Notes: a model not told the origin generated them from the sequence alone. A DNA stretch of 64,000 nt from DLKC01 sp002478885 (GCA_046329585.1 JAXLUI010000003.1:310001-374000), one strand, 5' to 3'; positions 26,150 to 34,926 are shown, counted from the first letter of the stretch. Numbers and translations are program-made.

Positions 26150-27457
26150 TTATCGCCTTTTAATCACATCATTATCTGCCGGCCGGGTTTGATTTAGGTT
26201 ATTGGCACTTTCGGCAACAGATTTGGCTGCCAGCCAGCCACTGGTCCATGCATGCTGAAAATTAAACCCTCCTGTAACTCCATCAACGTCCATAATTTCG
26301 CCGGCAAAAAATAACCCAGGCACTATTTTACTTTGCATACTGTTCACGTCTATCTCTGCCAGTTTTATACCACCGCAGGTAACAAACTCTTCTTTAAATG
26401 TTGTTTTTCCGCTAACCTGGAATTCCTGGCCGGTAAGTATTTTTATAAGCCTGCTTTGTTGTGCAGCAGACAGATCCGCCCAATTTATTTCCGGGCTTAT
26501 GGCGCACTTATGTAAAAAATAATTCCAGAGCCTTCCCGGCAGAGCAAACGGGTTTCTGCTCCCGATCTTCTGCGAGCCATATTGCTTTCTTAATTGGCTC
26601 CATGATGCTTTAAGGCTACTTTCATTGTATGTATGCAACCAGTTCACGACAATACCAAAGTGATAATTAAAGGCTGCAAGTTCCTTTGCACCCCATGCAG
26701 ATAATTTCAAAATCACCGGGCCGCTTAACCCCCAATGGGTGATAAGCAGTGGGCCACTTTCTGCAAGCTTCGTTGAAAGAATCTTCACGGTTACCTGTGG
26801 CACACTAATACCCATCATTGAAGTGATATCATTGCCAGGTATATTAAACGTGAACAACGATGGTGCCGGTGATTCTATCTGGTGCCCGGTCTTAACCAAC
26901 CAATCAAATTGTGTAGCCTTTGAAAAACCGCCACAAGCTACACAAATATAGTCCCCGGCTAACGGCTGTGCATTTGCAAAATGAACGCTGAAGCCACTGT
27001 CCCCTTCCTTCACGATCTCCTCCACGGTCCTGTTCATTAAAATTTCTACGCCATATTTATTGGCTTCCTTTACAAGGCAGCCCACAATAGTTTCAGAATT
27101 ATCACTAAGGGGGAACATACGCCCGTCGGCTTCTGTCTTCAATGGAACATGTCGCTCCTCAAACCACTCAACCGTATTTGCAGGGCTAAACCAGTGAAAC
27201 GCCTTCTTAAGAAAATGTTGGCCACGTGGGTAATTTTTTGAAAGCACCGCAAGATCAAAACAGGCGTGGGTAACATTGCAGCGCCCACCACCACTTGCCC
27301 TCACTTTTGAAAGTATTTTATTACTCTTTTCAACAATCACCACTCTTAGTGAAGTTGCAAGCCTTGCAGCATTTACAGCGCAAAAAAAACCTGCGGCCCC
27401 ACCGCCAATAACTACCAGCGTCTTCTGTTTGTTCGTATTCAAATCAATTGGTGGCAT
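26150..27457 (-). CDS. HI0933/YhiN-family FAD-dependent oxidoreductase
   Basis: 435 residues from the ATG at 27457 (MPPIDLNTNKQ). The frame is open to 27517, but those 20 extra residues overlap the map terminator and are unlikely. The dinucleotide-binding motif VVIGGGAAGFF (about 14-24) and the family signature KVRASGGGRCNVTH (about 50-63) are clear. FFAGEIMDVDGVTGGFNFQHAWTSG near the end is the second FAD-contact region, with GGFN as its key part. The family binds FAD tightly; its substrate is not established, and annotations such as aminoacetone oxidase are weakly supported. It follows map but has a separate transcript, because a terminator lies between them. Confidence 0.9.
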   Translation of the reverse strand: MPPIDLNTNKQKTLVVIGGGAAGFFCAVNAARLATSLRVVIVEKSNKILSKVRASGGGRCNVTHACFDLAVLSKNYPRGQHFLKKAFHWFSPANTVEWFEERHVPLKTEADGRMFPLSDNSETIVGCLVKEANKYGVEILMNRTVEEIVKEGDSGFSVHFANAQPLAGDYICVACGGFSKATQFDWLVKTGHQIESPAPSLFTFNIPGNDITSMMGISVPQVTVKILSTKLAESGPLLITHWGLSGPVILKLSAWGAKELAAFNYHFGIVVNWLHTYNESSLKASWSQLRKQYGSQKIGSRNPFALPGRLWNYFLHKCAISPEINWADLSAAQQSRLIKILTGQEFQVSGKTTFKEEFVTCGGIKLAEIDVNSMQSKIVPGLFFAGEIMDVDGVTGGFNFQHAWTSGWLAAKSVAESANNLNQTRPADNDVIKRR

Positions 27458-27516
27458 TGATCCAATATTGTATTTGTCAATTGTAATCCGGCATGATAAA
27501 CTGGAAACCGCAAGCA

Positions 27517-27546
27517 AATAAAAAGCCTCGCTAAACAGCGAGGCTT
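27517..27546 (-). terminator. Intrinsic terminator overlapping the end of map
   Basis: AAGCCTCGCT (27523-27532) pairs with AGCGAGGCTT (27537-27546) over a 4-nt loop. On the minus strand it is followed by TTTTTATTTG. The TAG stop codon of map (27533-27531) lies at the loop and stem edge, so the last five codons form one arm. Confidence 0.85.
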
Positions 27547-28355
27547 ACTGCGTTATAATAGGAAGTGTTCAAATTCGGGTTCGCTTTCTCTTCCGCTTCA
27601 ATGATGGAATAATCTGATAAGATTAAAGCCTTATTTCTTTTCACACATACATCATGTTCAAAATGACAGGAAGGCTTCCCATCTCTTGTTCTAACCGTCC
27701 AGCCATCGTCTTCTGTATAAACATCTTTAGTGCCCATATTGATCATCGGCTCAATAGCCAGTACAATATTTTCCTTGAGCCTTGGCCCATTTCCCCTTTT
27801 CCCGTAGTTCGGCACCTGTGGGTCTTCATGCAGGCTTCTGCCTAAACCGTGCCCAACAAGTTCGCGTACCACACCATAGCCATGCCTTCTTTCGGTATGA
27901 TCCTGTATAGCGAAAGCAATATCGCCCACCCGGTTGTTAGCCACCGCTTTTTCAATCCCCTTGTACAACGACTCTTTCGTGACACGTACCAGTTGCAACA
28001 CAGCCTCATCTGCTTCGCCTATGATAAAACTGTAAGCGTGGTCGCCATGCCAGCCATTCAAAATAACGCCCATATCTATTGAAACAAGGTCGCCGTCTCG
28101 CAGGCCAGTATTGTTCGGGAATCCATGTACCACTACATCATTTACCGATGCACAAATATTAAATGGATAACCCCTGTAATTTAAGAAAGAAGGTATTGCT
28201 TTGTGGTCGCGGACAAACGTGCCGCAAAGCCTGTCTATCTCCAGGGTGGTTACGCCGGGCTTCAACATTTTTGCAACCTCGGTAAGCGTTTTGCTTACAA
28301 GCATTGCACTTTGTTTCATAAGTGCAACTTCTGCTTCTGTTTTTTGAATGATCAT
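27531..28355 (-). CDS. map: Methionine aminopeptidase type I
   Basis: 274 residues from the ATG at 28355 (MIIQKTEAEV), the usual family start; an ATG 6 codons earlier (28373) is also in frame. The enzyme removes the N-terminal methionine from nascent proteins using two metal ions. The metal and active-site residues are visible in order: VVHGFP, SIDMGVILNGWHGDHAYSF (two aspartates), GHGLGRSLHE, AIEPM and HFEHDVCV. The C-terminus is about 15 residues longer than in E. coli. It sits at the downstream end of the ribosomal cluster after secY, a common Bacteroidota arrangement, but 280 bases and a terminator away from it. Confidence 0.95.
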   Translation of the reverse strand: MIIQKTEAEVALMKQSAMLVSKTLTEVAKMLKPGVTTLEIDRLCGTFVRDHKAIPSFLNYRGYPFNICASVNDVVVHGFPNNTGLRDGDLVSIDMGVILNGWHGDHAYSFIIGEADEAVLQLVRVTKESLYKGIEKAVANNRVGDIAFAIQDHTERRHGYGVVRELVGHGLGRSLHEDPQVPNYGKRGNGPRLKENIVLAIEPMINMGTKDVYTEDDGWTVRTRDGKPSCHFEHDVCVKRNKALILSDYSIIEAEEKANPNLNTSYYNAVSLAV

Positions 28356-28517
28356 GTTTCGTATTCTGCTCATTTATAATAGAGCTGGCCTGTTTTCTTT
28401 ACTAGATAATTTTTCCTGGTGATCCGCTGCATCGCGATATGCTCCGGTTGCTATATTGCGATTTCATCAACCTTAAATTCGGTGGCCCTTTTCCAGTTGT
28501 CAAATTAAGTTTAGAAC

Positions 28518-28568
28518 GTACAAGAGTGCGACGCAACATAAGCACCATGTTTGTTCTTCAGCCGGGTG
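28518..28568 (+). repeat. Dispersed bipartite repeat, type A, between secY and map
   Basis: Core GTACAAGAGTGCGACGCAAC at 28518-28537 (perfect), spacer 23 nt, box GCCGGGT at 28561-28567. It follows the secY terminator rather than the stop codon directly. Confidence 0.85.
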
Positions 28569-28592
28569 AAAAATAAAGAACCTGTATTAATT

Positions 28593-28624
28593 AAAAACAA
28601 AACCTGCCAGTTTTCTGACAGGTT
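28593..28624 (-). terminator. Intrinsic terminator after secY
   Basis: AACCTGCCAG (28601-28610) pairs with CTGACAGGTT (28615-28624), one mismatch, TTTT loop. On the minus strand it is followed by TTTGTTTTTAA. It ends the long ribosomal protein transcript 28 nt after the secY stop codon. Confidence 0.85.
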
Positions 28625-28651
28625 CGGTTTAATATGTTTGATCAGCAAAAA

Positions 28652-29995
28652 TTAATAGCTGGCTGAGCTTACGGCCTGTCTGCCTTGTATGCGCCCGCCT
28701 TTCATTAACCCATCATATTGCCGCATGAGCAAATGTGTCTCTATTTGCTGTAGCGTATCGAGGATTACCCCGACCATAATAAGTAGTGAGGTACCTCCAA
28801 AGAAGGTGCTGAAACCTTGCGTTACACCAAGCATTTGAGCGAAACCGGGCATAATACCAACAATGGCAAGAAATATGGCGCCAGGTAAGGTGATTTTATC
28901 CATGATTGCACCGATATAGTCGGCCGTTGGCTGACCAGGTTTTACCCCGGGGATAAATCCATTATTACGTTTGAGGTCCTCACTCATCTGCTTTGGATTA
29001 AAGATAAGTGCTGTGTAAAGGAAGGTAAACGCTATCACCATCACCGCATATATTATCATATACCATCCGTTACTGTGATCGCTGAATATTTTTACAATAC
29101 CCTGTGCAGAGTCAAGATTGGTGAAAGAGAACAATGTTGGCAGGAACATGATCGCCTGCGCAAAGATAATAGGCATTACACCAGCGCTGTTCACCTTCAG
29201 GGGAAGGAACTGTCGCGCCCCCCCGAATTGCCTGTTACCGACAATTTGCTTGGCATAATTTACCGGAACTTTTCTAACACCCTGGATCAACACAATCAAC
29301 CCAAGTATGATAGCGATAAGGAAGGCAATTTCAATCATAAAGATGAGCAAACCGCCTCCACCTTTTTCCTGTTTGGAAGTAAACTCCTGTATAAACGACT
29401 GTGGTAAACGACCGAGGATACCGATCATAATGATGATGGAAGTACCATTTCCCAAACCTTTGTCCTGTATCTTTTCACCAAGCCACATTACAAATAAAGT
29501 ACCGGCGGTTAAAATAACAATGGTAGAAAGGAAGAAATATGGTTGGTATGCAGGTATCATTGCTTCAGCATAACCCGGAGTTCTAAGATACGCTACGTAG
29601 GCACTTGACTGGAGTATGGTTACTACAACAGTAAGGTAACGTGTCCATTGGTTAATCTTCTTGCGGCCACTCTCACCTTCTTTCTGTATCTTCTGCATTT
29701 GAGGGACCAGGATGGTCATAAGCTGCATAAAGATAGATGCAGAAATATAAGGCATCACACCAAGGGCAAAGATGGAAGCCCGTGAAAAGGCGCCGCCGGC
29801 AAACGTGTCAAACAACCCGAGAAGTCCATTATTGGTAGTAGACTGAGCATCTGAAAGTTTATTGGGATCAATACCTGGTAACACAATGTGCACACCAACC
29901 CTGTATATAAGAATTAAGGTTAGCGTTACAACGATCTTGCTGCGGAGCTCCTCAATTGTCCAGATATTTTTAAAAGTCTGAATAAGTTTTTTCAC
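28652..29995 (-). CDS. secY: Preprotein translocase subunit SecY
   Basis: 447 residues with ten hydrophobic segments, matching the SecYEG channel core in the inner membrane. Typical segments are RIGVHIVLPGIDPNKL-like after helix 1 (here YRVGVHIVLPGID), GQTQ-free plug region with FDTFAGGAFSRASIFALG, and GIMPGFAQMLGV near helix 9-10. The start codon is GTG at 29995, giving MKKLIQTFKNIW. It is the last gene of the leftward ribosomal cluster and is separated from rplO by a hairpin that could attenuate transcription. Confidence 0.97.
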   Translation of the reverse strand: MKKLIQTFKNIWTIEELRSKIVVTLTLILIYRVGVHIVLPGIDPNKLSDAQSTTNNGLLGLFDTFAGGAFSRASIFALGVMPYISASIFMQLMTILVPQMQKIQKEGESGRKKINQWTRYLTVVVTILQSSAYVAYLRTPGYAEAMIPAYQPYFFLSTIVILTAGTLFVMWLGEKIQDKGLGNGTSIIIMIGILGRLPQSFIQEFTSKQEKGGGGLLIFMIEIAFLIAIILGLIVLIQGVRKVPVNYAKQIVGNRQFGGARQFLPLKVNSAGVMPIIFAQAIMFLPTLFSFTNLDSAQGIVKIFSDHSNGWYMIIYAVMVIAFTFLYTALIFNPKQMSEDLKRNNGFIPGVKPGQPTADYIGAIMDKITLPGAIFLAIVGIMPGFAQMLGVTQGFSTFFGGTSLLIMVGVILDTLQQIETHLLMRQYDGLMKGGRIQGRQAVSSASY

Positions 29996-30036
29996 TGAAT
30001 AAAGTTAATTGCGTGAAAGCATTCTTTAAATCAAAA

Positions 30037-30055
30037 GACGCATCGTTGATGCGTC
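30037..30055 (-). promoter_or_regulatory. Hairpin with short T-run between rplO and secY (possible attenuator)
   Basis: GACGCATC (30037-30044) pairs perfectly with GATGCGTC (30048-30055) over a 3-nt loop. On the minus strand TTTTGATTT follows. It sits 22 nt after the rplO stop codon and could partly terminate before secY. Confidence 0.55.
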
Positions 30056-30076
30056 TGGCAAATATCGTGAAATTAT

Positions 30077-30523
30077 TTACAATATTTCTACGCTGCCACC
30101 CGCTGCTTCGATTGCCGCTTTTGCTTTTTCGCTGACAGCATCGATCTTAAAGGGCAGTTTAGTTTTTAATTCGCCGTTTCCTAAAACCTTAACCTTATCT
30201 GTACGGCTGATCAATCCATTTACATAAAGACTATCTGCTGTGAATTCTGTAAATCCGTATTTTTCGATCAGTTCTTCGATTTGTCCAAGATTAAATACTT
30301 TGTAAACGATTTTATTGTTATTCTTAAAACCGCGTTTTGGAATTCTTCTCTGGATTGGCATCTGGCCACCCTCGTGTGCCATTTTACGTTGGTAACCCGC
30401 GCGGCTCTGTCCACCCTTGTTACCTTTTGTAGATGTGCCACCTTTACCACTGGCTTCACCACGACCAATACGTTTCTCTTTGTGAACTGAACCTTCTGCG
30501 GGTTTTAAATTGTGCAGTTTCAT
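30077..30523 (-). CDS. rplO: Large subunit ribosomal protein uL15
   Basis: 148 residues, near the usual 144. The N-terminus MKLHNLKPAEGSVHKEKRIGRG and the following glycine/lysine-rich loop (SGKGGTSTKGNKGGQSRAGY region, 27-46) are characteristic of L15, which helps fold 23S rRNA domains late in assembly. Order in the cluster: rpmD, rplO, secY, as in most bacteria. The gap to rpmD is 117 bases. Confidence 0.97.
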   Translation of the reverse strand: MKLHNLKPAEGSVHKEKRIGRGEASGKGGTSTKGNKGGQSRAGYQRKMAHEGGQMPIQRRIPKRGFKNNNKIVYKVFNLGQIEELIEKYGFTEFTADSLYVNGLISRTDKVKVLGNGELKTKLPFKIDAVSEKAKAAIEAAGGSVEIL

Positions 30524-30640
30524 TTTATTTGATTTTTACTTAACGGGGAATCGCCCCTCGCTTTTTGTTTAAATAATTTTTTTCAGAAATTAAAAAAGCC
30601 AATGGCCAAATATATTCAATCGGCCAATTTCAAATTTTAA

Positions 30641-30823
30641 TTATCCGAGTTCTTCAACCTTTACAAGGTGATGCACTTTCTCCACCATACCTAAAATCTG
30701 GGGAGTGGCCTCAACTTCTTTAGAGGAATTCAATTTTTTCAGACCTAAAGCGATCAATGTTTGCTTTTGACGCTCAGACCTGTCGATACCGCTCTTTACC
30801 TGTGTAATTTTAATCTTTGCCAT
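30641..30823 (-). CDS. rpmD: Large subunit ribosomal protein uL30
   Basis: 60 residues from the ATG at 30823 (MAKIKITQVKSGIDRSERQK); 21 further in-frame codons upstream have no counterpart in the family. The LIALGLKKLNSS and ILGMVEKVHHLVKVEE segments match L30. It binds domain II and V regions of 23S rRNA. It lies between rpsE and rplO. Confidence 0.95.
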   Translation of the reverse strand: MAKIKITQVKSGIDRSERQKQTLIALGLKKLNSSKEVEATPQILGMVEKVHHLVKVEELG

Positions 30824-30899
30824 TTTAAATATTTTAGCATCTGGGGCTACCGGCTTCAGGAAAATATATCTTCCGGAAACGAACAACCCTCAAACAATA

Positions 30900-31421
30900 T
30901 TATCCGTTAAAAACTTTGCCCAGTTTAAGGTTACGGTTACGGGCTACCTGTATCGGCTCACGTAACAGCGTAAGTGCTTTAATCGTAGCCTTCACCACGT
31001 TGTGAGGATTGGCAGAACCAAGGCTTTTTGCCAACACGTCTGTTACACCTGCACTTTCCAGCACAGCACGCATGCTGCCACCGGCAATTACACCGGTACC
31101 GTGTGCGGCAGGTTTAATTAAAACCTTTGCAGCGCCTTCTTTGGCAAGCTGATCGTGAGGGATGGTTCCACGCATTACCGGCACCTTCACCATGTTCTTC
31201 TTTGCATCTTCAATTCCTTTGGTAATGGCTTCCTGCACCTCTTTAGCTTTACCGAGGCCCTGGCCAACAACACCATTTTCATTCCCTACAACAACAATTG
31301 CAGAGAAGCTGAAAGTACGGCCGCCTTTGGTTGTTTTTACTACACGGTTAATGGCAACAACCTTCTCTTTCAGTTCAATGTCGCCACCAGCTTTAACCTT
31401 GCTTAAATTTGCTTTAGTCAT
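30900..31421 (-). CDS. rpsE: Small subunit ribosomal protein uS5
   Basis: 173 residues. The S5 signature VVAINRVVKTTKGGRTFSFSA (double-stranded RNA-binding fold; key part KGGRTFSF) is followed by VGQGLGKAKEVQEAI and the C-terminal GTGVIAGGSMRAVLESAGVTDVL stretch. S5 takes part in decoding fidelity; the loop of ram mutations lies near the GGRTFSF strand. About 47 bases separate it from rplR. Confidence 0.97.
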   Translation of the reverse strand: MTKANLSKVKAGGDIELKEKVVAINRVVKTTKGGRTFSFSAIVVVGNENGVVGQGLGKAKEVQEAITKGIEDAKKNMVKVPVMRGTIPHDQLAKEGAAKVLIKPAAHGTGVIAGGSMRAVLESAGVTDVLAKSLGSANPHNVVKATIKALTLLREPIQVARNRNLKLGKVFNG

Positions 31422-31468
31422 CTTTTTATTTCAATTACAAATTTGAAAATTGATTCAACGGAATAACC

Positions 31469-31822
31469 TTAAAATTTCAGGCCACCTTCTCTTGCGCCAT
31501 CTGCCACAGCCTTTACACGGCCATGATAAAGATAACCGCTACGATCAAATACTACATCGGCCAGGCCGAGTGCTGTTGCCTTGCGGGCCAGCGCAGCTCC
31601 TACCAGTTTACTCTTCTCCACTTTATTTCCTTGCTGTGCCGCAATGTCTTTATCTTTTGAAGAAGCAGCAGCAAGTGTTTTGCCATCTACATCATCAATA
31701 AGCTGGGCATAGATATCAGCGTTACTGCGGAAAACAGATAACCTTGGTTTTTGTGAAGTACCGGCGATCTTTTTACGAATCCTGTAGCGGATTTTCTGCC
31801 TTCTTATAATTTTAGCGTCCAT
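31469..31822 (-). CDS. rplR: Large subunit ribosomal protein uL18
   Basis: 117 residues, the same length as the E. coli protein. RYRIRKKIAGTSQKPRLSVFRS at the N-terminus (basic 5S rRNA-binding arm) and VFDRSGYLYHGRVKAVADGAREGGL at the C-terminus are diagnostic; GRVKAVADGAREGGL is nearly universal. L18 carries 5S rRNA to the 50S subunit together with L5. Confidence 0.97.
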   Translation of the reverse strand: MDAKIIRRQKIRYRIRKKIAGTSQKPRLSVFRSNADIYAQLIDDVDGKTLAAASSKDKDIAAQQGNKVEKSKLVGAALARKATALGLADVVFDRSGYLYHGRVKAVADGAREGGLKF

Positions 31823-31873
31823 TGTTTTTTATTTAGCCTTCCTGATACTGCCAGGAAGTGATTTTCAGATTAA

Positions 31874-32428
31874 TTATTTACCTGCAGCTTTACCGGCCTT
31901 GCGACGGATAACTTCATCAGAGTATTTAACACCCTTTCCTTTGTAAGGCTCTGGCTTGCGTAAACCACGGATCTTGGCGGCAACCTGGCCGAGTAATTGC
32001 TTATCGATGCTCTCTAAAGTGATCTTGGGGTTCTGACCTTTTAAAGTTTCAGTAGCCACTTTCAATTCTTTAGGCACTTCAAAAATGATGTTATGAGAAT
32101 AACCCAGCGAAAGGTCGAGCAGGTTACCGGTGTTGGAGGCTTTATAACCTACACCCACCAATTCAAGATGTTTTGTATAACCATCTGTAACGCCTTTAAC
32201 CATATTGGCTATAAGCGACCTGTATAAGCCATGCATTGCACGGTGACGGATTTGGTCTGTAGGTCTTCCAAGAATAACTTCATCGTTCTCGATCTTCAGT
32301 TCTATATCTCTGTCGATAGCCTGTTTCAATTCGCCTTTCGGTCCTTTTACCGTAATCACGTTATCGCTGCCCACAGTAATTTTTACTCCGGCAGATATGG
32401 TTACTGGCTTTTTTCCTATACGGGACAT
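31874..32428 (-). CDS. rplF: Large subunit ribosomal protein uL6
   Basis: 184 residues. SRIGKKPVTI at the start, the VKGPKGELKQ strand, and the C-terminal signature KIRGLRKPEPYKGKGVKYS identify L6, which sits near the sarcin-ricin loop and the factor-binding site. The upstream gap to rpsH (167 bases) is enlarged by a copy of the dispersed repeat. Confidence 0.97.
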   Translation of the reverse strand: MSRIGKKPVTISAGVKITVGSDNVITVKGPKGELKQAIDRDIELKIENDEVILGRPTDQIRHRAMHGLYRSLIANMVKGVTDGYTKHLELVGVGYKASNTGNLLDLSLGYSHNIIFEVPKELKVATETLKGQNPKITLESIDKQLLGQVAAKIRGLRKPEPYKGKGVKYSDEVIRRKAGKAAGK

Positions 32429-32537
32429 AGTCGGTTTTATTTATTTTTTTACAAATCAGGATCAGTGTTCAGCCACGACTCAGGCTTAATGATCAGATCC
32501 AATTAACTTCTTGCTTGTTCATTCACTGCGGTGCAGG

Positions 32538-32586
32538 TGAAAGGAGTGCGACGCAACGATGCTTAACCGCAGCGTTGCAGCCGGGT
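32538..32586 (+). repeat. Dispersed bipartite repeat between rpsH and rplF
   Basis: Core with GGAGTGCGACGCAAC ending at 32557, spacer 22 nt, box GCCGGGT at 32580-32586. The box is 9 nt past the rpsH stop codon. GCAACG and CGTTGC could pair across the spacer in this copy. Confidence 0.85.
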
Positions 32587-32595
32587 AAAAAAGAT

Positions 32596-32994
32596 TTACG
32601 AGATATAGCAAAGAACCTCGCCACCAACTTTTTCACTCTTGGCCTGCTTGTCGGTCATAACACCCTTTGAGGTGCTAACGATGGCCACACCGAGTCCGTT
32701 GATTACTCTTTTGAAATCAGCAGGTTTTGAGTATTGTCTCAAACCGGGGCGGCTGATGCGTTCGAGGGAACGGATAGCTGGCTGTTTCGTTGCAGGATCA
32801 TACTTAAGGGCAATCTTAATCACACCCTGTTTGTTATCATCTTCAAATTTGTATTTAAGAATATACCCCTGATCGTAAAGGATCTCGGTTATACGCTTCT
32901 TTAAATTTGAAGCAGGGATTTCCACTAATCTGTGACCTGCCATTTGTGCATTACGAATCCTGGTAAGGAAATCTGCAATTGGATCAGTTACCAT
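32596..32994 (-). CDS. rpsH: Small subunit ribosomal protein uS8
   Basis: 132 residues. DPIADFLTRIRNAQMAGH at the N-terminus and the C-terminal GLGVAIVSTSKGVMTDKQA signature are typical of S8, a primary 16S rRNA-binding protein of the platform. In E. coli S8 represses the spc operon by binding near the L5 start; no matching RNA site was sought here by computation. Confidence 0.97.
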   Translation of the reverse strand: MVTDPIADFLTRIRNAQMAGHRLVEIPASNLKKRITEILYDQGYILKYKFEDDNKQGVIKIALKYDPATKQPAIRSLERISRPGLRQYSKPADFKRVINGLGVAIVSTSKGVMTDKQAKSEKVGGEVLCYIS

Positions 32995-33067
32995 AATATT
33001 TTCTAGTTATTCTGTTCAGAAAAAAGTTGTTACCGGTGAATTATTCGGCTACCGGTGAACCGATGTT

Positions 33068-33337
33068 TTACCAGCTGGCTTTCTTTACTCCGGGAATTTT
33101 TCCGGCAAGTGCCATGTCGCGGAAGATAACCCTCGACATACCGAAATACCTGATGTATCCCTTAGGTCTGCCTGTTAACTGGCACCTGTTTTTCAGGCGC
33201 ACGGTTGAAGAGTTTTTTGGAAGTTCATCCAGTGCTTTATAATCGCCTGCGGCTTTAAGTGCTGCACGTTTATCGGCGAACTTTGCAACCAGTGCTTCGC
33301 GTTTTCTTTGTCTGGCTTTTACTGATTCTTTTGCCAT
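33068..33337 (-). CDS. rpsN: Small subunit ribosomal protein uS14 (zinc-free form)
   Basis: 89 residues. KNRCQLTGRPKGYIRYFGMSR is the S14 signature (key part RCQLTGRP); only one cysteine is present, so this is the C-minus, zinc-independent form, shorter than the 101 residues of E. coli. It is the head protein of the 30S subunit. It lies between rplE and rpsH with gaps of about 70 bases. Confidence 0.96.
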   Translation of the reverse strand: MAKESVKARQRKREALVAKFADKRAALKAAGDYKALDELPKNSSTVRLKNRCQLTGRPKGYIRYFGMSRVIFRDMALAGKIPGVKKASW

Positions 33338-33407
33338 ATTTTATTTGCGATTCGAAGTTTTAAAATCTGAAAGCGTTACCCGGTAAAGGCTACAGCGATC
33401 GGTTTTA

Positions 33408-33983
33408 TTAATTAGCGTCTTTTTTAATATTCTTGAAAGGCATTCCAAGCTCTTTCAGCAATTCATAGGCTTCTTCGTTATTCTGTGCAGTAGTAACGAA
33501 GGTGATATCCATACCGGTGATTTTGGCAACCTTATCGATATCGATCTCAGGAAAGATGATCTGCTCAGTTACACCCAGGGTATAATTTCCGCGGCCATCG
33601 AAAGCCTTATCGCTGATACCTTTAAAATCGCGTACACGTGGCAGTGCCACAGAAACAAGCCTGTCGAGGAATTCATACATCTTTTCACCACGCAATGTAA
33701 CACGAGCGCCAATAGGCATGCCTTTACGCAGTTTGAAGTTGGAGATGTCTTTCTTACTCATGGTAGGAACAGCTTTCTGACCAGAGATCATCGTTAGCTC
33801 ATCCACAGCCACGTCAACAGTTTTCTTGTCAGAAACTGCACCATTAACACCACGGTTAATGCAGATCTTCTCCAGCTTGGGAGCCTGCATAATACTGTTA
33901 TAACCAAATTTCTTAACAAGAGCTGGTATCACTTCCTTAGTGTACTTTTCCTGTAATCTCGGAATATATTTTACGGTACTCAT
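33408..33983 (-). CDS. rplE: Large subunit ribosomal protein uL5
   Basis: 191 residues. PKLEKICINRGVN near residue 35 and the segment SNFKLRKGMPIGARVTLRG (key part LRKGMPIG) are diagnostic of L5, which binds 5S rRNA and contacts P-site tRNA. The start codon overlaps the rplX stop codon by one base, which suggests translational coupling. Confidence 0.97.
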   Translation of the reverse strand: MSTVKYIPRLQEKYTKEVIPALVKKFGYNSIMQAPKLEKICINRGVNGAVSDKKTVDVAVDELTMISGQKAVPTMSKKDISNFKLRKGMPIGARVTLRGEKMYEFLDRLVSVALPRVRDFKGISDKAFDGRGNYTLGVTEQIIFPEIDIDKVAKITGMDITFVTTAQNNEEAYELLKELGMPFKNIKKDAN

Positions 33984-34321
33984 TATTTAATTACCTCCCC
34001 GGATTTTTTTGATACACGTACTAATTTGCCTTCCGTTCTCGTGCGTTTGATCTTCGCAGGAGCACCGGCTTTGGCATCCCAAAGCATAACATTGCTGATA
34101 TGGATCGGGGCTTCTTTCTTTACAATACCACCCTTGGTATTTCTTGCCGTAGGTTTGGTATGTTTGGTAATAATATTAACGCCCTCAACTACTACGCGGC
34201 CCTTTTCTACTATTACCTGCAAAACCGTACGCGGCTTTTTCAGATCCTTATCATCACCGGCAATTACAACTACTGTATCGCCTTTCTTAATGCTGTACTT
34301 TGGTTTAAATCTGTTGTTCAT
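33983..34321 (-). CDS. rplX: Large subunit ribosomal protein uL24
   Basis: 112 residues. The KOW motif (KKGDTVVVIAGDDKDLKKPRTV, key part IAGDDK) and the VEGVNIITKHTKPT segment identify L24, an early assembly initiator at the 5' end of 23S rRNA. A GGAGGG ribosome site precedes the ATG. The gap to rplN upstream carries an eroded copy of the dispersed repeat. Confidence 0.96.
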   Translation of the reverse strand: MNNRFKPKYSIKKGDTVVVIAGDDKDLKKPRTVLQVIVEKGRVVVEGVNIITKHTKPTARNTKGGIVKKEAPIHISNVMLWDAKAGAPAKIKRTRTEGKLVRVSKKSGEVIK

Positions 34322-34402
34322 TTTTTACCCTCCAACTTCCGCCACCGGCGGACGAGTATATTATTTTTATGATACAATCTTTCTGTTATCTATTTAGCTG
34401 CT

Positions 34403-34422
34403 GTTGCATCGCACACTTCAAT
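34403..34422 (-). repeat. Degenerate copy of the dispersed repeat between rplN and rplX
   Basis: GTTGCATCGCACACTTCAAT matches the core with two or three changes. No AGCCGGGCT box is found at the expected 22-nt distance on the rplX side. Confidence 0.55.
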
Positions 34423-34448
34423 CGCTGCACACGCCTCGTCAAAATCAA

Positions 34449-34817
34449 CTACAACACCTCTGGCGCAAGAGATATGATTTTCATATAACCCTTGTCCCTC
34501 AGCTCTCTTGCAACAGGCCCGAAAATACGCGTACCACGGGGTTCGTCAGAGTTGTTGAGCAATACAACTGCATTGTCATCAAACCTTATATATGAACCGT
34601 CTTTACGGCGTAATTTATTTTTGGTGCGAACAATAACTGCTTTGGAAACTGTTCCTTTTTTAATGCCACCAGCTGGTATTGCATCTTTAACAGTAACCAC
34701 GATCTTATCACCGATTTTTGCGTAATCCTGGCCGCTGTTACCCAATACCCTGATACAAAGAACTTCTTTTGCACCACTGTTATCGGCTACACTTAGCCTG
34801 CTTTCCTGCTGAATCAT
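34449..34817 (-). CDS. rplN: Large subunit ribosomal protein uL14
   Basis: 122 residues. MIQQESRLSVADNSGAKE at the start and the GDKIVVTVKDAIPAGGIKKG segment are near-universal in L14, which forms an intersubunit bridge with 16S rRNA helix 14. It lies between rpsQ and rplX. Confidence 0.97.
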   Translation of the reverse strand: MIQQESRLSVADNSGAKEVLCIRVLGNSGQDYAKIGDKIVVTVKDAIPAGGIKKGTVSKAVIVRTKNKLRRKDGSYIRFDDNAVVLLNNSDEPRGTRIFGPVARELRDKGYMKIISLAPEVL

Positions 34818-34891
34818 TTTATTAAGCTTTTAGCTATTAGCTGCGCGCTTATAGCAATTAACACTTTCGTTTATAATATCTGGACTTATAC

Positions 34892-34919
34892 GGCCCGTGG
34901 CGCATGGCCCGTAGCGCGT
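34892..34919. repeat. Two tandem 14-mers in the rpsQ-rplN gap
   Basis: GGCCCGTGGCGCAT is followed at once by GGCCCGTAGCGCGT, two mismatches. The block is GC-rich and lies in an otherwise AT-rich 109-base gap of the ribosomal operon. Confidence 0.5.
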
Positions 34920-34926
34920 AGCTTTT

